Source: a virus
DNA length: 36,903 nucleotides
IMG/VR virus record: IMGVR_UViG_3300036820_000053
Coordinates: 1-36,903 of that record
Direction: 5' to 3' (one strand)
Shown: positions 1 to 8,806 of the stretch, one piece after another
How the letters are laid out: every line of letters starts with the position of its first letter
Numbering within the stretch: the first letter of the stretch is position 1
Position numbers and translations under genes: made by a program
The notes under the pieces: generated by a model
What the model was told of the DNA's origin: nothing
Database searches by the model: none
Seen by the model: the letters and a program-made list of their open reading frames with translations, nothing else

Positions 1-127
1 CCAAATCTAGGATCAATTTTAGAAAGACCTTTAATCGCCAAATCTTTTGGAATGTATTTACTCAAAAATGGAGCTACTTTCCCTAAAGCTATTCCTCCAA
101 GCCGCGCGCCTGCGCTTGCTAATCCAC
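1..127. repeat. terminal direct repeat, left copy (contig closure)
   Basis: These 127 bases are identical to the last 127 bases of the window (36777-36903). 127 is the largest k-mer of a widely used short-read assembler, so this is most likely the overlap of a circular or circularly permuted assembly rather than a biological terminal repeat. An open reading frame continues correctly across the join, which supports a circular map of 36,776 bp. Confidence 0.97.
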
Positions 128-230
128 CACCTGCAAAAGCTAATCCGGCTCCTGCGGCGCCCTGCAACAATTGTCCTGGAGATTCTGCCCGCGACCTTAA
201 AGCTTGAGATGCGGCTTGATATGGTTGCAT
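1..230 (-). CDS. virion-associated protein, N-terminal part (continues across the contig junction)
   Basis: This is the true start of a 224-residue protein whose remainder is at 36332-36903. The start ATG (228-230) shares one base with the TAA stop of the 455-residue gene (TAATG), so translation is probably coupled. The first 55 residues are Ala/Gly-rich, with the segment GAAGAGLAFAGGGLASAGAR around residues 24-43, a low-complexity, mildly hydrophobic region like that of internal or DNA-ejection virion proteins. It sits at the 3' end of the structural operon. The function is not recognised; an ejection or internal virion role is inferred from composition and position. Confidence 0.85.
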   Translation of the reverse strand, partial: MQPYQAASQALRSRAESPGQLLQGAAGAGLAFAGGGLASAGARLGGIALGKVAPFLSKYIPKDLAIKGLSKIDPRF

Positions 231-1597
231 TATTTTTTCTCCTTATCTAATCCTGACCATGTTTTAAAAAATAAGTCATTTAAGAAAACTCGTGGATTCG
301 TGACAGGATTAAAATTCCTTTCCACGCCAAGCTGTTCAATTTGCTGAGCAGATAAATCTAGATCAATCTGATTATCTACTAAATATTTCATCATCACATC
401 AGCATCATAGCCTAATTTATCTAGTTCATAAGCCATTGCTAATGGGCTTCCACCTTTTTTTATGACTTCTGCTAACTTAGGGGCTATTTCAGACGTTTTC
501 TCTTCAGGAGTTCCTTCTAACTGAAAACCTAAGCTTCTCACAAAACTTCTAGCAGGCTTTGCAAGTATTTGATTATCTGCCCTCGGTAATTTACCCATGA
601 ATGAATTTAATTCAGGATAATCTTTAATTGGATCTGCGAGCGAATATGAAAGCATCGGAGAATAATTATTCTTATGGATCATCGTTTGAGCTAGATTTCT
701 GACGTCTCCTCTTTTTTTAAATCCCTTTTGTATAGACTCCCAGTTGGATAGAACGGCTTCTGGCGATTTATCCGTAAATGACCAACCACCAATAGCATTT
801 ACATTCCCATATTCTCTAGAAACATCTTCCATTTCTTTTGATGCCTCTTGAGCGGCTTGAATTTCTGTTTTACCTGGGGTTCCATCTTCTTTAGGTCTAA
901 TAGAATCTAAGGCCTTCTGCTCTATTTTTTTGTATATGTCCGCAGGAATAGCAGTCCCGCTTGCTTGTGCTCCTTCTCCTAATAGCCCTCTCGATTTAGC
1001 TTCATCTTCCAGACGTTTTACTAATGATTTTTCTATTCCTGTTTGCTTTTCCACTCTAGCTTCATGCGCTAAATTAATTTTCTCTTCATTTGCATACTTA
1101 TTATCGATTTCATTTATAGCGTTATTGATATCATTTCCGTAATATGCAGGATTTGAATTAAAAGCATTTATTGTCTCTTGTCTTTTCTGATCGGTTGTGG
1201 GGGGAATAAACCCTTTTTGCGCCTGAGCATATGATTCTGGGTTTACAACAGATGGAGAACCACCTTGATTATTTCCCGTTTGCGGAGATGGAAAAGATGG
1301 GAATGGTTGTTGCTGTTGTTGTTGATTCGGATTGAGGAATTTATTAGCAGCAGTATTACGCGCTTCGCGTTCAAGCAATTGACCACCCGTTTGAATGCCT
1401 TGTGGTGTTATTCCTGGAGTTGAAAGCAATCCTGCGTAACGTTGAAAAGGTGTAAGATCTTTTTGTTCGGAAAGAGCATTCAAATGGCTTCGCATACGAT
1501 TCCGTTCGATCTCTTTAGGTATTTGTTCAGCTAATCCTTGTCCTAATCCTGTGCCTATACGTCCAAAAATACTACCTTGTTTGATTTCCTGAGCCAT
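230..1597 (-). CDS. putative internal virion / DNA-ejection protein (455 aa)
   Basis: A 455-residue, mostly helical, charged protein. Near residues 90-130 there is a Gln/Pro/Gly-rich linker with a run of six Gln. The N-terminus has an amphipathic Gly-rich stretch (SIFGRIGTGLGQGL). It lies after the tail genes and between two Gly/Ala-rich proteins, where P22-like phages carry their ejection proteins (gp7/gp20/gp16 region). The start is chosen because GGAGGT lies six bases before the ATG, and the ATG overlaps the upstream TAA (TAATG). I cannot see sequence homology to a named ejection protein, so the role rests on position and composition. Confidence 0.8.
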   Translation of the reverse strand: MAQEIKQGSIFGRIGTGLGQGLAEQIPKEIERNRMRSHLNALSEQKDLTPFQRYAGLLSTPGITPQGIQTGGQLLEREARNTAANKFLNPNQQQQQQPFPSFPSPQTGNNQGGSPSVVNPESYAQAQKGFIPPTTDQKRQETINAFNSNPAYYGNDINNAINEIDNKYANEEKINLAHEARVEKQTGIEKSLVKRLEDEAKSRGLLGEGAQASGTAIPADIYKKIEQKALDSIRPKEDGTPGKTEIQAAQEASKEMEDVSREYGNVNAIGGWSFTDKSPEAVLSNWESIQKGFKKRGDVRNLAQTMIHKNNYSPMLSYSLADPIKDYPELNSFMGKLPRADNQILAKPARSFVRSLGFQLEGTPEEKTSEIAPKLAEVIKKGGSPLAMAYELDKLGYDADVMMKYLVDNQIDLDLSAQQIEQLGVERNFNPVTNPRVFLNDLFFKTWSGLDKEKK

Positions 1598-2316
1598 TAA
1601 CGACCTCCTTGAGGACTAGCTGGGAAATTCCCACCTCTTGATTGATAAGGGCCCGATTGCTGCCCCACATTATTTCCCCCTAGCGAGTTACTAAGGGCTG
1701 CGCCAGCCTGATAGCCAGCAGCGCCACCACCAGGGCCCCCAAAATAAGCGCCAATGGCAGTACCTGCGGCTGGAGCTAGTTGTGATAAAAATCCTGGAGT
1801 CCCTTGAGTCGTTGCCATATTTTGGCTGTAGTTTCCCAATCCGATTTGTCCAATACCTTGTAATCCTTGTGCACTTTGCTGTCTTAAATTGGCTCGGATA
1901 GCTCCTAATCGCTCCGACAAGTCTGTCGCCCCCTGTACTTGTGCATTGCGAAAACCAGAGCTACTAAGCCCTCCTGATCCCATACCAGCAAACTGCTCAG
2001 ATAATCCGGGGACTATGTCCTCGTTATATTGGCGTAGTTGTGGAGCCGCGAAAGCATTAAAATCTGTTGGATTATTGCTAAGATTACCTCGATAGTAATC
2101 TGCAACCGTACCAAACGCTCCACCAGCACCCTCTCCCATACCAGCATTGACAGCTTGATTATATAAACCTTCCTGTTCGGGACGCAAAGTTGATACATTT
2201 TCGCGTATTTCTGGCGTCCCCGTAAAAAAATCACTAATTCCCTGTCGCACGTTTTTCTTTCCAAGAAGAGAAAGACCTCCCGTAAAAGGAGCTAAATAAT
2301 CGTAAGCTGAAGGCAT
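1597..2316 (-). CDS. putative Gly/Ala-rich internal virion protein (239 aa)
   Basis: A 239-residue protein. Residues about 95-160 are helical and Gln/Ser/Gly-rich, followed by an Ala/Gly-rich hydrophobic stretch (AAGTAIGAYFGGPGGGAAGY, about 180-205) and a Gly/Gln-rich tail. This layout is common in podovirus DNA-ejection proteins, which must be flexible and insert in membrane. One base separates it from the upstream gene stop, and its TAA overlaps the next ATG. Role inferred from composition and position. Confidence 0.8.
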   Translation of the reverse strand: MPSAYDYLAPFTGGLSLLGKKNVRQGISDFFTGTPEIRENVSTLRPEQEGLYNQAVNAGMGEGAGGAFGTVADYYRGNLSNNPTDFNAFAAPQLRQYNEDIVPGLSEQFAGMGSGGLSSSGFRNAQVQGATDLSERLGAIRANLRQQSAQGLQGIGQIGLGNYSQNMATTQGTPGFLSQLAPAAGTAIGAYFGGPGGGAAGYQAGAALSNSLGGNNVGQQSGPYQSRGGNFPASPQGGR

Positions 2317-2317
2317 T

Positions 2318-2803
2318 TTAAAGCTCCTGTATGTACTCTATGACAGCATAAGCCCGCGTATAGGCTGCTGAAGAGTTTATTATAATGCTAGTTGATGTGT
2401 AACTGATCGTATCAACCCCGTTGGGTATAGGCTCTCCCATCAGGGCAATCGCATTTGTTGCGGCCCCAAAGAGTTGTATAAGTGTAAAATTGGCATCGAT
2501 AAAGATGCCGTGTAACTGTGTATTTGGCCCCACTACAAGTCCCGGGAATACGATCACTTTACGCAAGATTGTGCGAAATTGCTGAGAAGAGCCACCGTCT
2601 AAGACTTGATTCGACCCCGGAATAAACGCCTTCCCAGTTAAAAGTTCCTCATCCAAGTAGAAACCTATCTCGCGCGCGTTAATCGCCGTAGCGAGCTTTT
2701 TAAGCTGCTCCACGAAGAAAGCGCGAGCCTCCTCCCATTTTTCAGGCGCCACATCGTAAACTGGGACGTAACTTTCAAGTATTTGGCTATCTGAGGGTGT
2801 CAT
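2318..2803 (-). CDS. putative tail or tail-fibre-associated structural protein (161 aa)
   Basis: A 161-residue protein. The N-terminal third is helical and the rest is predominantly beta, with conserved-looking segments such as REIGFYLDEELLTGKAFIPG and an Ala/Thr-rich end. It directly follows the 202-residue putative fibre protein (TAAATG, no spacer) within the tail block. The family is not recognised; a virion role is inferred from its place between fibre-like and ejection-like genes. Confidence 0.75.
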   Translation of the reverse strand: MTPSDSQILESYVPVYDVAPEKWEEARAFFVEQLKKLATAINAREIGFYLDEELLTGKAFIPGSNQVLDGGSSQQFRTILRKVIVFPGLVVGPNTQLHGIFIDANFTLIQLFGAATNAIALMGEPIPNGVDTISYTSTSIIINSSAAYTRAYAVIEYIQEL

Positions 2804-3412
2804 TTAGTTACCTATTGCCAACCAATACATTTTCACGTAGCTGTCGGTCCCAGTATAGCTATAATTAAATCCAGTCTTAGTAACAGTACCATCAATCGGA
2901 GCGATAGTATTAGCAGATCCTGTCCCGCCAACTTTAGCAATAAGAGTGCACGAAACATTAAAGCAATTATTTGGGAAATCTATATTAGATGTTGCAAATA
3001 CTATAGCTCCTGTTGAAGATGCTGGAGGAATTTTTACTGGGAAAATTCCCCACTGTAAAAGAAAACCTCCAGGAAGAAACGTGTATCCGTTAGTAGCTTT
3101 TTTTGGTACGACATTACTAGTGAGTTGCAATAATTTATTTCCTGTTCCTGTTAAAAAATAAAGTATTTGATCTGTATCAAATCCATCGTTAACAGTATCA
3201 TTAAAAAGCTGCCCAAAACCTGGAGTCGCCACAGAAAGCGCATTAGGGACTAGGTGGATATTTTTGTGATAGCCATTATTCAACGCAACCGAATATTTGA
3301 CATGGTCAACCCCATAAGTGGTGTCGAGCTGATCAAAATTGTTCTGTATATTCTGATAGTCTACATTAAGAGGAACTTGCCCTGTAGGTATTCCCGGTTG
3401 ATAAGCTGTCAT
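2804..3412 (-). CDS. putative short tail fibre / receptor-binding protein (202 aa)
   Basis: A 202-residue protein. Its C-terminal 100 residues have a pattern often seen at phage fibre ends: GYTFLPGGFLLQWG, then FPNNCFNVSC, a TGFNYSY segment and a closing YWLAIGN. The N-terminus (QPGIPTGQVPLNVDYQNIQNNFDQL) resembles virion-attachment segments that begin with short Asp/Asn helical repeats. An AGGA ribosome site lies five bases before the ATG. It follows the tail protein by seven bases. The fibre assignment comes from motif resemblance, not a verified match. Confidence 0.75.
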   Translation of the reverse strand: MTAYQPGIPTGQVPLNVDYQNIQNNFDQLDTTYGVDHVKYSVALNNGYHKNIHLVPNALSVATPGFGQLFNDTVNDGFDTDQILYFLTGTGNKLLQLTSNVVPKKATNGYTFLPGGFLLQWGIFPVKIPPASSTGAIVFATSNIDFPNNCFNVSCTLIAKVGGTGSANTIAPIDGTVTKTGFNYSYTGTDSYVKMYWLAIGN

Positions 3413-3419
3413 AAAAATC

Positions 3420-5744
3420 CTATAATTGAGTCATACGGCCAGCTTTGCGAATCCACAAAACTTGAGCGTCAATTTGTACATCTTTTGTTTGTTCTTCCCC
3501 TGCCATCTGCGCATTGTTAAGCGTATATTCGAGAGTCAAAAAGTTAGCCCTAGTAGCGCAGAAAACACGTTGCCAAAACTTTGTTCCCTCCCTTGCAACA
3601 GCTAAATTAGAGGGGGAAGTTGGAATAATTGAGTTAAAAAATGAGTCAGCAGTTGCTGGGGAAACTCCATCAATTTCATTTTTCGGAAGTGTATTGGAGG
3701 CGTTCACATCGTCATAGTCTAAATAAACGTTTAAGGCTATGGCTCCGGGATTGTCAGGGCCTTGAGATTCCATTAAAACATCTAAATATCCCATCTGAAT
3801 ACTCTGGCCTTCATCCAGAAAGTTAAACTTTTTACTAGTGATATTGAAGTTCTCACGGATATTGATAAGGCCGCCACCTGTGTACATCCCAGAGGGTGTT
3901 GCGACAACGACATCGTCAAAGGCGTTTAAAGCGCTATTGTAAGTAAAAAGCTCAAACTTATTAGCGTCTATGACGACTATCCCAAAAATACCCCCATTAA
4001 GGCTTGAGTAAGGCGTATTTGCAGGTATTCCGCTTATTCCGATCACAAAATCGGTCTGCATATTGTGATTAGGACTAGTCACGGTTACAGTAGTTCCTTG
4101 AGTCAAATCCGAAATAAAAAGGCTCACATCATTGACGGTGAGCTGGTTTAGCTGCTCCACAAATCCTTGGTGATTGCCCCCGAGTATGAGCGGAGCCCCT
4201 TCAGGCTGTGAAATCCAATTGAAGGGAATATTTATCCACGCAATGGGTGTATTAAGCCATGTACGATATGCTTGAGCTTGATAGTTTCCCAAGGCCGTTA
4301 AAGAGTCGTTAAAGAGGGCCCAGCTGTCATTTTCGTAGTTATAGACTAGACGCTGATTAGGAAATATCCAGTCGTTAGGGTCTGTTGTTGCGTTGTAAGA
4401 AGCAGCTAGAGGGATTGTCCAGTACGCCAATCGATTTGGAAAGTCCCTAATACCTTGTACGCGAGAGACCCCATTATTAAGATCGTTAAATTGAAAAACA
4501 AAATCTGGAATCTTGATGTCAATACGATTTGATTTATAGCTGTCGCACTCTACAATCCCCTTGTCGCCTATCCCCACAAGCGATGTATCAAATTGTACAG
4601 CAGAAAACGTACTCTCCGCACCAAGTTCCGAATTAACTTTCTCAATTTGGAAGGGCGCAATGCTGCGCCCCGTATATCTAAGCTGCCAAGTAGACCGCTC
4701 ACAGTAGATAACAAGATTATCGCGAACAAAACCAACAGCAATAATATCTTCGCTAGTAGGTATATCAAGAAAGCCTCCCTGACCTCTTATGTCGTCACGC
4801 CAAGAGCCTCTTGCTGGCGGCCCTGCGGAATATGCTATAAATGGATTGCCAATGGTTGCCCAACGGATACGATTAGAATAATGTAGACTTGCGGCAGCTG
4901 TAGGGCCTTCCCAAGTATTAAATGTGACCATACGCCCACGGAATGGCAACATCGCGAGCCAATTAGTCAAGAAGTTAGTCGCATCAATCTGAGACCAAGC
5001 CGAAGGAAAGAAATCAACCCAGGTTGCCCCATCAGTTATACGTGGAGGATCTGCATTGCCTGCAAATTGGCCTGTGTTATTTGTTACCCAAAAAAGTTTA
5101 ACATTCGTGGAACCAAAGCCTGCTGCGATCGAACTCACCCAATAATTTGTTGAGAAAAAGAAGTCTGTCGCCGCAACAGATCCACCATGTTTGTTCCATG
5201 TGGTCATTGTAGCAGGTAAAAACTCCTCAAATTGCATTGTCGATTGATTAAAAATGTAAGCGTAGTCTTGATCAAAAAAAATAGTCCTATCCGCGGAACT
5301 GTTTTGAAGCTCTTGCAAGCGGATACCCATCACAGGAAGCCCTGGGAAGTACTGTATTGCTGTTGTTGTTTTTGATCCTGTGACGGTTAAGGCCCCAGTC
5401 GAACGATTAAGTGTGGCAGAACCTAGGCTATTTGTGCGTAACGTTACAGGGCTTGCTCCTCCCCAGTCTTGAAATACATCTGTACCGATTACAAAGGAAG
5501 CAATGCCTGACTGAATAGGCAGAGGCAAAATGTTAATTACAGCATTTCCAGCCCCATCTGTAATGCCTATATTTCGTTGGAGGCGGCCTAGCAGTTGAAA
5601 TCCTTTCTTGCGTTTAATACGCTCACGCCATACATAAGCGTTTTGTAAAACGGGATAAGCGTCATCTGGCAGTAAAAAATTTTCACGCTCCTGAACGAGC
5701 CCTGAACTCATTCCCGTGATTTTAAGAGGCGAATATCCTGCCAT
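3420..5744 (-). CDS. tail tube / head-tail connector protein, T7 gp12- or P22 gp10-like (774 aa)
   Basis: A 774-residue, beta-rich protein starting MAGYSPLKITG, with many Trp/Tyr/Asn residues and repeated strand-turn units such as EDIIAVGFVRDNLVIYCERSTWQLRYTG, typical of beta-propeller tail-tube or stopper proteins. Length and place right after the adaptor gene match T7 gp12 (about 790 residues). Residues about 560-630 carry a TVTSPNHNMQTDFVIGISG segment resembling domains in the 350- and 127-residue proteins. The start is the ATG that overlaps the TGA of the upstream gene (TGATG) with AGCAGG before it; a longer in-frame start 24 bases upstream would have no ribosome site. Confidence 0.85.
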   Translation of the reverse strand: MAGYSPLKITGMSSGLVQERENFLLPDDAYPVLQNAYVWRERIKRKKGFQLLGRLQRNIGITDGAGNAVINILPLPIQSGIASFVIGTDVFQDWGGASPVTLRTNSLGSATLNRSTGALTVTGSKTTTAIQYFPGLPVMGIRLQELQNSSADRTIFFDQDYAYIFNQSTMQFEEFLPATMTTWNKHGGSVAATDFFFSTNYWVSSIAAGFGSTNVKLFWVTNNTGQFAGNADPPRITDGATWVDFFPSAWSQIDATNFLTNWLAMLPFRGRMVTFNTWEGPTAAASLHYSNRIRWATIGNPFIAYSAGPPARGSWRDDIRGQGGFLDIPTSEDIIAVGFVRDNLVIYCERSTWQLRYTGRSIAPFQIEKVNSELGAESTFSAVQFDTSLVGIGDKGIVECDSYKSNRIDIKIPDFVFQFNDLNNGVSRVQGIRDFPNRLAYWTIPLAASYNATTDPNDWIFPNQRLVYNYENDSWALFNDSLTALGNYQAQAYRTWLNTPIAWINIPFNWISQPEGAPLILGGNHQGFVEQLNQLTVNDVSLFISDLTQGTTVTVTSPNHNMQTDFVIGISGIPANTPYSSLNGGIFGIVVIDANKFELFTYNSALNAFDDVVVATPSGMYTGGGLINIRENFNITSKKFNFLDEGQSIQMGYLDVLMESQGPDNPGAIALNVYLDYDDVNASNTLPKNEIDGVSPATADSFFNSIIPTSPSNLAVAREGTKFWQRVFCATRANFLTLEYTLNNAQMAGEEQTKDVQIDAQVLWIRKAGRMTQL

Positions 5745-6919
5745 CAGAAACCTGCTCCAATACCCCAAGCACCACCAACTCCATATCCTGTTTGAGTACC
5801 ATTGAACAATGTGATGTTGGGTTGAAAAAGCTCTTCAACAGCCTGCCGCTCTAAAACAAGCGCCTCCTGACGCTTAAATCCTTCTTGTAGATTCTGTACC
5901 CCTTCCATGTCTTGGCGGTCTCTAAGGATCTCACAAGCAGCGCCATAGGCTATATACTGGGCCCATTGGTTTAAAATTGGATTTTCATTCGTCATCATGA
6001 ATTGAGCAGGTGTCTGATACGCCTCTACCTCGCATAAATACACATTGTCAGGCACTGGACGGATTGTAAACTCATTATTCCAAAATAGTAGGTTGTAAGG
6101 ACGTCCAACTTGGTAGGTTGCGGCCCAAACATTGATCATTGTTCCAGCTGCTGGAGCCACGGGAAATGTGATATTTATTTGTGTCGTGACGTAGTTGACC
6201 GTGCCGATGTACTGGGTAGTCAAGGGAGATGGTGGATACGTATAGTTTGGGGGATAATTTGAGTTCTGCTGGCCTCCCAAGGGAGACAAAGCAGGGAGTG
6301 CGAGCTTCTGAGTTGTCCCATTAAGATAAACATTATTGCCGACAGCATTTTGCTCGATAAAGACTAGCTGTCCCGTAGTCGTGTTGCTCCCAATTCCAGA
6401 AGAAGTAACAACAGCACCACCGTCATCAATAACTCGAATGGGGTTTCCGTTTACATCTATGCCCCCGATGACAACTTGAGTGCTTAAAATGCCAAAATTC
6501 GGCTGAGGAAATGGGTTAACATTGTTCCCAAAAAGGCTAAAAGAGAACACTGTTTGAACCCCATTTCCGCTTGCAGGTTGGAATTGGGTAGGATAACGTG
6601 GATAAAGGTTATAAAGCTGATCCCGATTCTTGAAGAAGTTGCCAATAATACCTTCAAAGTACACAGGAGCCCTAAACCCTTGTAATCCGTTGACATCTAC
6701 AGGATAGCGGTCAACGTTCGGGATTGTAAGAAATTTATACACAGACCGCTGTTGGTCTATCTTGATGGCGTATGGAAAATCATTATTATAAAAAAGATTT
6801 ACTGCCTGCTGGATATCCGCACTCGACAAAGAGGCTTCACTTGCGGAAGCCGTGAGCCTACGCACCTTCTTCTCGATATACGAGTATGTGGTATCCGTTT
6901 GCAGTACTGGAGAAGACAT
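5744..6919 (-). CDS. head-to-tail adaptor, T7 gp11 / P22 gp4-like (391 aa)
   Basis: The N-terminal 90 residues are helical (KKVRRLTASASEASLSSADI). The C-terminal part has the helical pattern of adaptor proteins: IRPVPDNVYLCEVEAYQTP, then PILNQWAQYIAYGAACEIL and a long Gln/Glu/Arg helix. The middle, about residues 110-270, is an Asn/Gly/Thr-rich beta insert absent from classical adaptors of about 200 residues, which explains the length of 391. It sits between head proteins and the tail-tube-like gene, with TAATG and TGATG overlaps on its two sides. The family is inferred from pattern and gene order. Confidence 0.82.
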   Translation of the reverse strand: MSSPVLQTDTTYSYIEKKVRRLTASASEASLSSADIQQAVNLFYNNDFPYAIKIDQQRSVYKFLTIPNVDRYPVDVNGLQGFRAPVYFEGIIGNFFKNRDQLYNLYPRYPTQFQPASGNGVQTVFSFSLFGNNVNPFPQPNFGILSTQVVIGGIDVNGNPIRVIDDGGAVVTSSGIGSNTTTGQLVFIEQNAVGNNVYLNGTTQKLALPALSPLGGQQNSNYPPNYTYPPSPLTTQYIGTVNYVTTQINITFPVAPAAGTMINVWAATYQVGRPYNLLFWNNEFTIRPVPDNVYLCEVEAYQTPAQFMMTNENPILNQWAQYIAYGAACEILRDRQDMEGVQNLQEGFKRQEALVLERQAVEELFQPNITLFNGTQTGYGVGGAWGIGAGF

Positions 6920-7350
6920 TAGAAGCCCACAGCGCTAAATTTATGAAGCCAATCACCTTCCTCATCCCTATCTAAAGGCGATTCATCTTTTTTAATCGCA
7001 TTTCCATCAATGCTAACAAGACCACTACGTTTTGGTAATACTTTATTTTTATCGTTGACCTCTTTGACTAATCCCAGAGGCACATCATATACGCGCCCCG
7101 GAATGAAATTCCATATTTGTATTGGGTCTCCAGCGTACTTGCAATAAGGTTTAGTAAGCCTTTCATGTCGTCCTCTTGAGTTAAGATATTCCGCTTTAAC
7201 GATGCGAGCGTCTTCTTTTTTCTGAGCTTCTAGCTCTTTCTTGTGCTCAGGCTTCATATTTTTAAAATCATCGAAGGGCACGCTATTTGTCAGCACGTTT
7301 ATGAGCCCATGTTGCTCACCAGATCCTGTTACCATTACTGCTTGAACCAT
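6919..7350 (-). CDS. hypothetical virion-operon protein (143 aa)
   Basis: A 143-residue charged protein with a Lys/Glu-rich helical segment (EHKKELEAQKKEDARIVKAE, about residues 35-54) followed by RHERLTKPYCKYAGDPIQIWNFIPGRVYDVPLGLVKEVND, a small beta domain. It lies between capsid-decoration-type genes and the adaptor, with TAATG overlap into the adaptor, so it may be a head completion or accessory head protein. Function not recognised. Confidence 0.8.
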   Translation of the reverse strand: MVQAVMVTGSGEQHGLINVLTNSVPFDDFKNMKPEHKKELEAQKKEDARIVKAEYLNSRGRHERLTKPYCKYAGDPIQIWNFIPGRVYDVPLGLVKEVNDKNKVLPKRSGLVSIDGNAIKKDESPLDRDEEGDWLHKFSAVGF

Positions 7351-7351
7351 G

Positions 7352-7735
7352 TTAGTTACCTATATTGTTTAAAGACTGGAACGGTACGTCCCTCGTCGTA
7401 TTGTCATATTCTAAATTTTGCGATCCTGCTGGCGATAAACTGGCAGGAGTCTCGCTTGTTGCTGAGCCATCCACAAACACATCAAATCGGGTTGAATCGA
7501 TGTTGAGTGTCATTGTCAATGCTCCTATTTGTATAATCTTTCCGGTAAGCCCATTCGCTTGATACATTCCCCATGTGCGAGGGACGACTAAGCGCACAAG
7601 TTGGCCCATCTGATACGTATTCGCCCCCGTAGATGGCACCGTGAAGGTGATCACCATCGGGGACGAGTTCGTAATATTATTTATTAGCAGCGTGCTTGGG
7701 ATCTGTATAACCCCTGGCAGGTAGTAGTTAGGCAT
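7352..7735 (-). CDS. small beta-domain virion protein, paralogous to part of the 350-aa protein
   Basis: A 127-residue protein made largely of one beta domain: VITFTVPSTGANTYQMGQLV, then PRTWGMYQANGLTGKIIQI and TMTLNIDSTRFDVF. The same order (gate residue, G-M/N, I..I, TFTIN/TLNI-D-T-.F..F) occurs in the 350-residue neighbour at about 200-265. From memory, similar phage domains are matched to the FCCH domain model of ubiquitin-activating enzymes; that link is unverified. The role is probably capsid or tail decoration. Confidence 0.78.
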   Translation of the reverse strand: MPNYYLPGVIQIPSTLLINNITNSSPMVITFTVPSTGANTYQMGQLVRLVVPRTWGMYQANGLTGKIIQIGALTMTLNIDSTRFDVFVDGSATSETPASLSPAGSQNLEYDNTTRDVPFQSLNNIGN

Positions 7736-7744
7736 TATGCCTCT

Positions 7745-8797
7745 TTAACTAGGTACGGGCGCGTTTATGGTTCCCGTCTCCATTTTATAGGCTTGCCATA
7801 CAATCACATCGTTAGCAGCGCCACCAGGCGATTGAGCCCCAGCTGGTAGATACATGTATGGTACAAATATCCCCGAGTGGAATGGCACATACTGGAAATT
7901 ATAACCAGTCTGCACACCTGTAATTGGGTTGAACTGCGTGCTCTGTCCCGCTGGCGCAACTGTTGCAAATAGCTGTGCCGTAGGAGACAAGGCTGTTGCA
8001 GGGAACGCAAAAGCCGTGAAGTTGGTAGTGTTAACATTAATAGTAAACGTGTAAGCGGTGACGGCTGTAATGACCACAGGCTTGCTTTGAGGCAAGTAAT
8101 AGTTGTTAAGCTGAACCATTCCAAATGAACCAGGAATTGTAAACTCTATCTTTTGGCCGACAACGTAGTTGTGAGCTTGAGATACCGTAACAACTCCCTG
8201 TGTTGCCTGTGTGATGCCTGTGACATACAAAAACCTGGGCTCGACAAGACCAAATTTAGATACTCGTCGGACTTGAAATGCTGTTGCTGCTGATCCTGGG
8301 GTATTTAAACCCAATAGCGTAAACCCTGAACCTGATACTGATGAGATTGTAAAAGTCATCCCAGAATACATTTCAGCGCCAACGCTATTATAAATAACAA
8401 CTGCGTCACCTTCGCTATATGTATTAGTCACAGTTGCAACTGCTGGAGTTGCGTTAGTGATTGTAGTGCCTGTTAAAGCTGCCTCAGGCTGAGGAGGAGC
8501 ACTAACGTAGGTGAAACCATTTGACGTTGAATTTGGAGAAACATTATTGGCAAAAGTATCGATCTGAGTACCAAATGGAGTTGTCCCATTTTTCTTCCAT
8601 CGAATACCATCATTTATCGCTGTTAGCCCTCCTCCAAACCACTCACCTCGTATAACTACCCCTGTCGCTGGCTGTAAAGCCATCTGTGTCAGATTAGTTG
8701 TAACAAAATAATCTGCACTACTTGGCAGGGGGATTATTTGGCTTACAGCCGTTGCTGGCTGAGTAAAAGTTCCCTGTGTAACTATTGTAAACGGCAT
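7745..8797 (-). CDS. putative capsid decoration / head fibre protein (350 aa)
   Basis: A 350-residue Thr/Ala/Val-rich beta protein encoded directly after the major capsid gene. Two similar domains are visible: about residues 110-165 (TNATPAVATVTNTYSEGDAVVIYNS..) and about 195-265 (VVTVSQAHNYVVGQKIEF, PGSFGMVQLNNYYL, TFTINVNTTNFTAF). The second has a clear paralogue in the 127-residue protein. A strong AAGGGGG ribosome site lies just before the ATG, consistent with high expression beside the capsid. The decoration role is inferred from position, composition and duplication. Confidence 0.8.
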   Translation of the reverse strand: MPFTIVTQGTFTQPATAVSQIIPLPSSADYFVTTNLTQMALQPATGVVIRGEWFGGGLTAINDGIRWKKNGTTPFGTQIDTFANNVSPNSTSNGFTYVSAPPQPEAALTGTTITNATPAVATVTNTYSEGDAVVIYNSVGAEMYSGMTFTISSVSGSGFTLLGLNTPGSAATAFQVRRVSKFGLVEPRFLYVTGITQATQGVVTVSQAHNYVVGQKIEFTIPGSFGMVQLNNYYLPQSKPVVITAVTAYTFTINVNTTNFTAFAFPATALSPTAQLFATVAPAGQSTQFNPITGVQTGYNFQYVPFHSGIFVPYMYLPAGAQSPGGAANDVIVWQAYKMETGTINAPVPS

Positions 8798-8806
8798 ATA
8801 TCCCCC

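Noticed and set aside
1-127. biological long terminal repeat
   Set aside because: The length equals a common assembler k-mer and an open frame runs through the join, so an assembly overlap is the simpler reading.
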